Positions 16,922 through 25,200 of a DNA stretch of 64,000 nucleotides are shown piece after piece. The stretch spans positions 75,014-139,013 of the forward strand of contig CAZPVX010000010.1 in the NCBI GenBank assembly GCA_964590135.1, in the 5' to 3' direction. The notes below the pieces were generated by a model. The model saw only the letters and a program-made list of their open reading frames with translations. It did no database searches and was not told the DNA's origin. Both the position numbers and the translations under genes were made by a program. Source of the stretch: JBDHWI01 sp964590135 (lineage in GTDB: Bacteria; Chloroflexota; Anaerolineae; J036; Brachytrichaceae). Positions within the stretch are counted from its first letter, which is position 1. Each line of letters starts with the position of its first letter.

Positions 16922-17520
16922 TGAATGGCTAGCAGCATTCGTTCCAATGTGCTGTCCCAGGGTCGCGCTGGCAGCGCGGTCAGATTGTGACGATGGCACT
17001 CCGCCTGCAACCAATTTCCAAACAGCCAACTCACATGCGCCCGCCCGGATTGTTCGCCGGCCCCCGGCTCGCGCAGAGCATAGTTGCGTGCGATTTGACT
17101 CTCGTCGGGTTCATAGAGCCAGACTGCCTTCACCTGCGACATGCCCTTGAACAGCCGCCATTGCGCGACCGTCTCCGGCAGAAGATAGTCGCCTTCCAGC
17201 ACGATCGGCGTGCGCGCCTCGACGTGATTGGCAACCACAGCTTCGACCGCCGGCGCGAGCACGCGGCACACAGCCAGGTGCAGCGTCAGGATCTCTTGCG
17301 CCGGCAGGTGCATCGCTGCTGGATGCGTGCGCCAATAGTGCAGCGCCGGCTGTTGCTCTGGCGTGGTCAGCGCTTCGAGCGTGATGCACAGATCGTCCAA
17401 CTCGCTGATTCCGATATCGAAATGGCGCGCCAGCCGATAGCTCACGCCTGTCTTGCCAACCCCGGAAGGGCCGCCGAGCAGCAACACGTCCCAGTCGCGC
17501 ATTGTGGAAGGTGTTTCCAT
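16918..17520 (-). CDS. P-loop kinase-like protein (2-phosphoglycerate-kinase-like), coupled to AAC(3) gene
   Basis: About 200 residues. Walker A is GGPSGVGKTGVSYRLARHF near the N-terminus; ISELDDLCITLEAL follows where small-molecule kinases carry the acidic substrate residue, and IVLEGDYLLPE lies mid-protein. The layout resembles 2-phosphoglycerate kinase or zeta-toxin-like kinases, but no family is certain. I placed the start at the ATG at 17520 because the fold begins about 10 residues later; the ATG at 17502 is an alternative and the frame is open to 17568. Its TGA overlaps the acetyltransferase ATG. Confidence 0.7.
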   Translation of the reverse strand: METPSTMRDWDVLLLGGPSGVGKTGVSYRLARHFDIGISELDDLCITLEALTTPEQQPALHYWRTHPAAMHLPAQEILTLHLAVCRVLAPAVEAVVANHVEARTPIVLEGDYLLPETVAQWRLFKGMSQVKAVWLYEPDESQIARNYALREPGAGEQSGRAHVSWLFGNWLQAECHRHNLTALPARPWDSTLERMLLAIQ

Positions 17521-17619
17521 GCCCGCACTATCGCATGAAAACAGGCCGGCGTCAGCGCCGGCATGCAAGGTGCTGACTTTTGACCCTGCCCAACCTTCCG
17601 CTCAGGTTTGTGAATCCTG

Positions 17620-19011
17620 TCATGCCGGCAGCGTTGCGCTTTCTCCGCTTTGCGTCACCGGGCTGAAGCGCGCCTCACTTGGCACAAGTCGCATCGGCAT
17701 CCCATGCGCCGGGCGCAGCGTCACCAGCGGTTGAAGCCCGGGGTCGCCGGCGCCGGCGTATTCCAGCATCCAGCGTTGTGCCACAGTCGCCAGCACCAGC
17801 TTCGCCTCCATCTGCGCGAACTGATTGCCGATGCAGATGCGCGGCCCGCCGCCAAACGGGAAGTAGGCGAATTTTGGCAGGCGTTTCTCGAACTCCGGCG
17901 TCCAGCGCTCCGGTCGAAATGCATCCGGCGCGTCGAAGAAGCGCGCGTCATGGTGCATCGCCCAAGGGCTGATGCCGACGATGCTGTCTTTCTTTAGCAG
18001 TGCGCCGCCAATCTCCACAGCCTCGATCGATTCGCGCGAGGTGAACCACACCGGCGGCCGCACACGCAGCGTCTCCTTGACGATCTGATCGAGATAGGGC
18101 AGGTTGGCGAGGTCGTGCATCGCCGGTGCGCGGCCGGCCAGCACTGCGTCCAGCTCGCGATGAAACTTCTCGCGTATTTCAGGGTGTTGCGACAACAGCC
18201 ACCACGCCCATGTCAGCGTGTTGGCGGTGGTCTCGTGGCCGGCGACAAACAAGGTGAACGCCTCGTCGCGCGCCTGCTTGTCGGTCATGCCGCCCTTGCC
18301 GTCGTCGTCGCGCGCCAGCAGCAGCATCGAAAGCAGGTCGCCCTTGTCCTCGCCGCTTCTGCGTCGCTCATGAATGAAGCCCAGCACGGTCTGGTTGATG
18401 GTGTCGAGCGATTGCGCAGCGCGCTTGTTGGTGCGGGTGGGCAGCCACGCCGGCGGCACGATGATCGAGTTGAACTGCCGGATCATAATTTCCTGCCCAG
18501 CCGTGATGGCCTCGCCCAGCTTTTCGGATTCGGCATCGACATCAGCGTTGAATAGCGTCTTCGATACGATACTGAGTGTGAGCTTCATCATGTCGTGGTC
18601 GATGTTGCGCTGGTCCTGTGCGCGCCAGCCGCGCATCATGCGCTCGGCGTGTTCAACCATCGTGGTTGCGTAGGCTTCGATGCGCTTGTGATGGAATGCC
18701 GGCTGCACCAGTTTGCGTTGCCGGCGCCAGTGCTCGCCATCGGCTGTCAACAGGCCCTGACCCAACGATGCCTCAAAAATCTTCTTGAGCTGGCGCGTCT
18801 TGTAGAACGACTTCGCTTTTTCCACCAGCACCTGATAAATGAAATCGGGGTGATTGACCAATAGAAGCGGTCGCGGGCCGAAGGGGATGTGCGAGAGATC
18901 GCCCAACTGTGCCGCCTCCTCAAGCACACCCAGACTATCGTTGCGGAAGCGCAGCAGCGAGCCGAGGCCAAGCACGCCGCCCCTCACAGAAGGGATGTTT
19001 TTCGTCGCCAT
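17620..19011 (-). CDS. Cytochrome P450
   Basis: 463 residues with all P450 hallmarks: helix C WRRQRKLVQPAFHHKR, I-helix oxygen-activation motif AGHETT (257-262), K-helix ExxR at Glu313/Arg316, and heme loop FPFGGGPRICIG with thiolate Cys393. The GPRxCIG loop and HETT groove are typical of bacterial class IV/CYP102-like or CYP110-like fatty-acid or terpene hydroxylases. It has no reductase domain, so it needs separate redox partners, none of which are nearby. It is on the same strand as the Nudix and oxoamine-synthase genes upstream; a role in lipid modification is an inference. Confidence 0.95.
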   Translation of the reverse strand: MATKNIPSVRGGVLGLGSLLRFRNDSLGVLEEAAQLGDLSHIPFGPRPLLLVNHPDFIYQVLVEKAKSFYKTRQLKKIFEASLGQGLLTADGEHWRRQRKLVQPAFHHKRIEAYATTMVEHAERMMRGWRAQDQRNIDHDMMKLTLSIVSKTLFNADVDAESEKLGEAITAGQEIMIRQFNSIIVPPAWLPTRTNKRAAQSLDTINQTVLGFIHERRRSGEDKGDLLSMLLLARDDDGKGGMTDKQARDEAFTLFVAGHETTANTLTWAWWLLSQHPEIREKFHRELDAVLAGRAPAMHDLANLPYLDQIVKETLRVRPPVWFTSRESIEAVEIGGALLKKDSIVGISPWAMHHDARFFDAPDAFRPERWTPEFEKRLPKFAYFPFGGGPRICIGNQFAQMEAKLVLATVAQRWMLEYAGAGDPGLQPLVTLRPAHGMPMRLVPSEARFSPVTQSGESATLPA

Positions 19012-19052
19012 GTGACGATGATACGGCTGGTGCGATCAAGGTCTGGCGAATT

Positions 19053-19499
19053 TTAGAAATCTGTCAGGCTTGATTGACGCAGCAAATCGATCAACCCATC
19101 TGGATACACCGGCTCAGCATCGCTGAACTCCTCCAGCCGCTTCCACATGGCAAGGATGGGGAAATCGGCCACGTCCTCGCTGCCGTGAATGGTGGGCAAG
19201 TCGTAGGTTGCTGCATCGACGAACGCGCCGTCAAACACGAGCACGATCTCGTGCCCCATTTCGCCGTTGTAGGTGAAGATGTTTTCCAGCGCGCCGAGGT
19301 AGCGCAAGTCTTGAATCTCTGCGCCGATCTCCTCGCGCAACTCGCGGTGCAGCGTGTCGATGGCGCGCTCGCCAAATTCGATCCCGCCGCCCAGCGGCCG
19401 GTAGAAGCGCGCGCCGGTGTCAGGGCGCGTGAATTCACTGACGAGGATGCGCCCGCGATGGCTGAAGATGCAGATGGCGAGCGGGCGGATGCGGGGCAT
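19053..19499 (-). CDS. Nudix hydrolase
   Basis: 148 residues. The Nudix box is complete: GGGIEFGERAIDTLHRELRE followed by EIGA (GX5EX7REUXEEXGU). It starts MPRIRPLAICIFSHRGRILV and ends with a typical helical tail. Family members hydrolyse nucleoside diphosphates linked to another moiety; substrate specificity cannot be read here. It lies 41 bp upstream of the P450 gene in transcription order. An inverted repeat (19511-19592) separates it from the oxoamine synthase gene upstream. Confidence 0.88.
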   Translation of the reverse strand: MPRIRPLAICIFSHRGRILVSEFTRPDTGARFYRPLGGGIEFGERAIDTLHRELREEIGAEIQDLRYLGALENIFTYNGEMGHEIVLVFDGAFVDAATYDLPTIHGSEDVADFPILAMWKRLEEFSDAEPVYPDGLIDLLRQSSLTDF

Positions 19500-19510
19500 G
19501 CTTCATTTCA

Positions 19511-19592
19511 GCGCAAAGGCACAGAGAAGCTGGGCGCAAGGAACGTGCTGTTGCAGTTGCCTTTGTGCGTCTGCCTCTCTGCGCCCTTGTGT
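19511..19592. repeat. Imperfect inverted repeat of CGCAAAGGC-RCAGAGA type
   Basis: GCGCAAAGGCACAGAGA at 19511-19527 faces TCTCTGCGCCCTTGTG at about 19577-19592 (13/16 complementary), with an inner pair GCGCAAGG / CCTTTGTGCG. It fills the 102-bp gap between the Nudix and oxoamine synthase genes and shares its core with 14181-14250. There is no U-tract, so a dispersed structural repeat is more likely than a terminator. Confidence 0.5.
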
Positions 19593-19601
19593 CAGATTCT
19601 G

Positions 19602-20813
19602 TCACGCCGGCTGCAAAAAGCCCGTCTCTTCGCCCACTTTCGCAAACACCTCCAACACCCTTTCAATTTGGGTGTCGGTATGGGTTGCCATGTAGCTGGT
19701 GCGCAGCAGGCTCTTGTTGGGCGGCACGCCGGGCGGCAGCACCGGGTTCGTGTACACGCCGTTGTTGAACATCGCCTGCCACATGAACACGGTGTGCATG
19801 TCGTTGCCGATGTGGATCGGGATGATCGGTGTGACGCTCTCGCCGATGTTGTAGCCGATCTTGGTCAGGCCGGCGCGCACCTTGGCTGCCTGTGTATGCA
19901 CGCGCGTCACATAGCTGGGGTCCTCTTCAATGATGTCGAGGCAGGCCAGCACCGTAGCGACGTTTGCCGGCGGCATGGACGCGCTGAAGATCAACGAGCG
20001 CGCGTGGTGCTGGATGTAGTCGATCACGTCCTTGTTGCCGGCGATCACGCCGCCCAGTGACGCAAACGATTTGCTGAACGTGCCCATGATGAGATCAACG
20101 TCGTTCACGCGGTTGAAGTGGAAGTGCGTGCCGCGCCCGCCTTCGCCCATCACGCCCAGGCCGTGCGCATCATCCACGAAAAAGCGCGCGCCATACTGCT
20201 TGCACAGGTCGGCGATCTGCGGCACCGGCGCGAGGTCGCCGCCCATCGAATACACCCCGTCGACGATGACCATCACGCCGGCCTTCGACGATTCGACGTG
20301 CGCGTCCTTCAACAGGCGCTCCAAGTCCTCAAGGTCGTTGTGCTTGAAGCGCTTCATCTTGCAGCCGGCCATCTTGATCGAGTCGACCAGCGAGGCGTGA
20401 ATCTCCTTGTCGGCGATGACGATGTCGTCGCTGCCCATCAATGCCGTGATTGCGCCGAGGTTGCTCTGGTAGCCGGTGCCGAAGATCAGCGCGGCTTCCT
20501 TGCCGAGAAACTTCGCCAGCCGCTGCTCCAGCGCCTTGTGAATCTCCAGCGTGCCATTCAAGAAGCGGCTGCCGGTGCAGGATGTGCCGTAATGCGTGAT
20601 CGCGTCGATGGCTGCCTGGCGCACTTTGGGGTGCGTGGTCAATCCCAGATAGTTGTTCGAGCCGATCATGATCAGCCGCCGGCCATCCACCACCACCTCA
20701 GTGCCTTCGGTTTCGCTCAGCGGCCGGAAATACGGATAAATGCCCATCTCGCGGCCCATGCGCGCTGCCTTGAGGACGGGATCTCTTGCGATTTTGTTGA
20801 AAAGGTCAGCCAT
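19602..20813 (-). CDS. PLP-dependent alpha-oxoamine synthase (serine palmitoyltransferase-like)
   Basis: 403 residues. The PLP lysine is Lys248 in LIMGTFSKSFASLGG, and the cofactor Asp/His lie in FFVDDAHGLGVMGEGG (about 212-226). The N-terminal part GIYPYFRPLSE and SNNYLGLTTHPKV, plus CTGSRFLNGTLEIHKALE, resembles bacterial serine palmitoyltransferase more than 8-amino-7-oxononanoate synthase or glycine C-acetyltransferase. Such enzymes condense an amino acid with an acyl-CoA; with serine and a long acyl chain this is the first step of sphingolipid synthesis. Kbl/BioF-like activity remains possible. No other sphingolipid gene is visible in the window. Confidence 0.85.
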   Translation of the reverse strand: MADLFNKIARDPVLKAARMGREMGIYPYFRPLSETEGTEVVVDGRRLIMIGSNNYLGLTTHPKVRQAAIDAITHYGTSCTGSRFLNGTLEIHKALEQRLAKFLGKEAALIFGTGYQSNLGAITALMGSDDIVIADKEIHASLVDSIKMAGCKMKRFKHNDLEDLERLLKDAHVESSKAGVMVIVDGVYSMGGDLAPVPQIADLCKQYGARFFVDDAHGLGVMGEGGRGTHFHFNRVNDVDLIMGTFSKSFASLGGVIAGNKDVIDYIQHHARSLIFSASMPPANVATVLACLDIIEEDPSYVTRVHTQAAKVRAGLTKIGYNIGESVTPIIPIHIGNDMHTVFMWQAMFNNGVYTNPVLPPGVPPNKSLLRTSYMATHTDTQIERVLEVFAKVGEETGFLQPA

Positions 20814-20900
20814 TGGGGGATTGTTGTCCTTGGAACGAATGTCCTTGATGATGCGCAGGAATTATACGTGTCGCGAGGCAGACAGCCATTGCGATGCGCA

Positions 20901-22259
20901 TCACGGACGAATCTCGATGCGATACGGCGCGTCGCTGGGCGCGCCGGTGGTTTGCACCGCGAGCAGGTAATCCTCACCTTGCACGAATGCGCTGCCCAGC
21001 CCGATTTGTGAGTTGCCGGATGCGAGAGGTGAACTGCTGACAAATGAGACGGAAATCGTCTTGTTGGTTTCACATCGGTCTTCGTTGACGCGATACAGCA
21101 GCAAATTGCCGGCGCTGTTGTATTCGCTTAGCGCCACCGTGTATGACGCGCTCATGGCCGTGAAACGATACAAGTTGAACGGCTGGTTGGGCGACTGGAT
21201 GACGATTGCCGGCGGCGTCACGCGCAGCGCGGTACAAGCGGTGTGATTGTTGACGGGATGCTCGCGCGAGATCAGTGCGAGGAAGGACTTCGCCGGCGTG
21301 AAGCTGCCTGCCACGGTCGTCGTTGCAGTGACGGTCGTGGCACCGGCTTGCAAGGCGCCTTTCACCGTGATTTGCGAGGCAAGCGACTGGGTGGGCGAGG
21401 TGTTCGTGCTGCGCAGGGTCGCGGTGAAGCGGCCTTGCGCATCTGTGATGCCGGCGCTGGGCAAAAGGGTGCAGGCGCCAGCGCAGCTCTCCACGCTCAA
21501 GTTGATCGGCGTGCCGGCGCCAGTCGAGTTGCCAAAAACATCCATCACCTGCACGGTGATGACGCTGCTGTCTCGTCCATCGGTCTTGATGGCGCTGGGT
21601 GATGCGCTGAGTGTGAGGTCTCCTGGCGGATCGGCGGGGATGGTGATCGTGGCGGCTGCCTCGGCGCTGCTTTGCACGGCCCGCAGCCCATCTGCGAAGA
21701 CGCCGGCTTTTGTGCCGGCGCGCAACACTGCGCCGTTGCTGGTGAATGTCTCAATCTCCGTCACGCCGGTTTTTGCCAGCCAGGTCACGCCCAAATTCAG
21801 GGGATTGCCAAAGCGGTCGAACACGGTTGCGGTGAAGGTTCGTGTGGCGCTGATGGCGAGCGTGGCGCTGGTCGGCGAGATCACCACGCGGGCGGGCGGG
21901 CCGGCGTTCAGATCCACGCTGGCTGTGCCAGGCGACGCGCCGGTCGCGGTGGCAGTAATGGCGTCGGTGTAGAACCCCGGTGTGCCGCCCATTTGCACCA
22001 GCGCAGTGAATGGGCCGGTCGATTGCAATGCGCCAAGCGCCGGCGACACCTGCCATGCCACGCCGTCCGTCACCGTCGGGCTGCCGATGATTGTGGCGGT
22101 GAACAAGCGTGTGTCGCCGACGGTGGCCGTGCTGAGGCTGGGTGTGATCGCCACTGCCGGCGCGTCGACCGAGGTGACGCCGGCGGCCTGCAAGACAGCC
22201 GTTTGGCCGGGTAAAAACAACATCACCAGAGTGATGCCGATGCGAAAAAGATTGAGCAT
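20901..22259 (-). CDS. Secreted Ig-like repeat surface protein (smaller paralogue)
   Basis: 452 residues with a signal peptide (LFRIGITLVMLFLPGQTAVLQA). About three bacterial Ig-like units follow, recognised by the pattern xxITPxxATxxxxxTRTFTATVxDxFGNPL; the last (LTLSASPSAIKTDGRDSSV) has the Big_1/invasin form. The final ~115 residues form a domain starting CTALRVTPPAIV and FNLYRFTAMSA, also found at the end of the 1448-residue neighbour. The predicted location is outside the cell; no sortase motif or outer-membrane barrel is visible. The start is 15 bp after the stop of the giant gene, so the two are probably co-transcribed. Confidence 0.75.
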   Translation of the reverse strand: MLNLFRIGITLVMLFLPGQTAVLQAAGVTSVDAPAVAITPSLSTATVGDTRLFTATIIGSPTVTDGVAWQVSPALGALQSTGPFTALVQMGGTPGFYTDAITATATGASPGTASVDLNAGPPARVVISPTSATLAISATRTFTATVFDRFGNPLNLGVTWLAKTGVTEIETFTSNGAVLRAGTKAGVFADGLRAVQSSAEAAATITIPADPPGDLTLSASPSAIKTDGRDSSVITVQVMDVFGNSTGAGTPINLSVESCAGACTLLPSAGITDAQGRFTATLRSTNTSPTQSLASQITVKGALQAGATTVTATTTVAGSFTPAKSFLALISREHPVNNHTACTALRVTPPAIVIQSPNQPFNLYRFTAMSASYTVALSEYNSAGNLLLYRVNEDRCETNKTISVSFVSSSPLASGNSQIGLGSAFVQGEDYLLAVQTTGAPSDAPYRIEIRP

Positions 22260-22274
22260 GATCCACGCAAGCGC

Positions 22275-25200
22275 TCAGGGCTGTATCGTGATGATGTAGG
22301 GCTGCGATGTAAGTGCGCCGATTGTGTTGATGACGAGAAAATAGCTTTGGCCGGGCGTGAGCTGGTCGTTGAACGCTGTCTCGAACGATGTGGGTGAAGT
22401 GATGCCGACCAGACCCAGATATACCACAGACACGGTGTTGTTTACCCTGCAGTTGTCTGTCACGATGCGATACAGCAGGATGCTCCCGCTTGTGCCGTAG
22501 TTCGCCAATGACACACGCACCGTCGGCGTCGTGGCTGTGAAGCGATAGATGTTGAAGGCGTTGTTTGCCGGCTGCTGCACGACCTGCGGCGGCGTGATGT
22601 GCAAAGCGGTGCAGGCGCCATGATTGTTCAGCGGCGCATCCTGGTTTGAGAGCGGCAGATGCAGCGTGAAAGGCGTGAACTGGCCGGTAAGCGTGACCGT
22701 CTTGTTCAACCCGCCGGCAACAGCGCGCACGATGATCGTCGATGTCGCGCCTTGCGGCACGCGATGATTGCTGCGAATGGCGGTGCGCGCGCGGCCGCTC
22801 GCGTCGGCCTGGCTGGTGGCGTTCGTCAGCGCACATTCGCCGCTGCATTGCACGATCTCCCATTGCACCGGCATGCCGGCGCCGGTTGGGTTGCCATATG
22901 CGTCGATCAGCTGAATTTCGATCACGCTGCTGGCTGTGCCATTCGTCTGCAGCGTCGCCGGCATGGCATTGATGTTGATGCCGCTGGTTGTGCCGGCCTG
23001 AATGGTCAGATCTGCGCTGGCGTTGAATATGCCATTGAATGCCTGCACCGCGCCGGCAAATGCGCCGGCGGTTGTGCCAGCCTTCACTGCCACCGTCAAT
23101 GGGCCGTGCGATTCAATCGCGCCGGCCTCTTTCGACACTTGCCAGACAACCCACAAGTCAGACAAGGCGTTGCCGGCGCTATCCAGCACCGCCGCCGTGA
23201 ATACCTGCACGCCGCCGACGGGCAGCGTGGCAGACGTGGGTGATAGTTTCACCGCGGCTACTGTGCCGGGTTTGATGACGACCGACGCCCCGCCGCTCAC
23301 TCCGCCGCTGCTGGCGCGCACAGCATTGTTGTAGATGCCGGGCGTGTGGCCGGCGTGAAAGAGCGCTGTGGTCGGATTGGTCGAATCGAAGGTGCCGGCG
23401 CTGGCCGGCACGATCGACCAATCCGCGCTGAAGTTCGGCACGGGATTGCCCCAGGCATCGTAGCCGGCTGCATGGAAGGGTTGCTGGCTGCTGATGCCGA
23501 TCACTACTTCCGCCGGATCAACTGTGATGGTGTTGAGCGGGCCGGCGATTACGGTGATGCTGGCTGTGCCGGTGATGCCCTGCGTTGCAGCCGAGATCGC
23601 ATTTGGGAACGCGCCGGCAATCGTGCCAGCTTCAAATGTCGCGGTCACGCTGCCGGTCTTGTTGATCAGGCCGGTGCCATTCACGTTCCAGCCCACTTCC
23701 AGCGGCCAGATCAGGTTGTTGAACCTGTCGTAGCCGCGCGCAGTGAAGACCTGCTGCGCAGTGGGCGGCAGGGTTGCGCTGGCCGGCGAGATATCGATGC
23801 GCGCCACCTGATCGGTGGTGATGAGCACATCGGCTCTGCCAGTGCGATCGATGCCGCCGTGACTCGTGCTTGCGCGGATGGAATTGGGATAGCTGCCGGC
23901 GATAGTGCTGGCGGTGAAGGTCGCGTTGGACGAGCCGGGCGTGGAAGGCGTGATGATGCCGGCGCCGCCAATCACCGACCAGTTGAACGTCAGCCCGCTG
24001 ATCGGGTTGCCGAAGCGGTCAAGGCCGGTGGCGACGATGCTGATGACGCCTGTCGGCATGATGGTGATGCCGTTGGGATTGAGCGTGACAGCATTCAGCG
24101 CGCCGGCGGTTAGCGTGATGGTGGCCGTTTTGGTGATGCTGCCCGTGCTGACGCGCACGCCGGCCGGATACACGCCGGCGACCGTGCTGCCGGTGAGGAT
24201 TGCCGTGCTGCCGCTGGTGGCGGCAATTTGCCCCACCTGCGCGCCGCTCACTGACCAGAAGAGTGCCGTGTTTGGCACGGCGTTGCCAAAGGCATCGAAC
24301 ACTGTTGCGTTGAATGATTGCGTCATTGAGACGACCAGCGTCGCAGCCGCCGGCGCCAGCGTGATGCTGCTCGGCGGGCCTGGTGTGATGGTGATCGTTG
24401 CGGTCTGGGTGATGCCGGCGCTGGTCACGCGCAGCAGGTTGGCGTAGACGCCGGCGCTCGTCTTGGCAGTCAGCGTGGCCGAGCTGCCACTGGCGATCAC
24501 GGTCGCCTTCGTCGTATTTGCGCTGCTCCACGCGAACACCGCATTCGGGATGGCATTGTTGTAGGCGTCGAAGGCGGCCGCGCTGAAGCCGATGGCTGCA
24601 TTCACTGGCAGGGTGGCGGCGGGTGGCGAGAGGGTGATTCGCGCGACGCCGGCGGGGTTCACCGTCACTGTCGTGGTCGCGTCTGGCGCGCCGGCGATCT
24701 GGGCGCGCACCACCGATGGCGCCGCAACGGTGCTGGTGAACGTCACCGCGCGCGGCTGCGGGTTGCTCAGGGTGCCCGGCCCGCTGGTCACCGCCCATGC
24801 CACGCTGCCGGCGCTTGTGGGGTTGCCGAAGCTGTCGCTGACCAGCGCAGTGAAGGCAACGCTGCCACCGGCGGTGATCGTCGGATTGAGCGGCGAGAAA
24901 CTCATCTGCGCGGGATTGCCGGCGTTCACCGCGATCGTCGCGCTCGCCGGAGCGATGCCCGGATAGTGGGCCTGGATGCTGGTTGAGCCAATGCCTGCGC
25001 CGGTGGTCAGGGTTGCTGAGCGCGGCGGGTTGTCGCTCAGCGTGCCCGGGCCGCTCACTTTGCTCCACGTCACCACGCCGCTTGCGATGATGTTGTTGAA
25101 GCTGTCGCGCACGGTGGCAGTGAGCCATGCGCTGTTGCCGGCGGTGATGCTGGTTGCGCTTTGCTCGATGCTGATCGCGGAAGCGGCTGCCGCGCCGACA

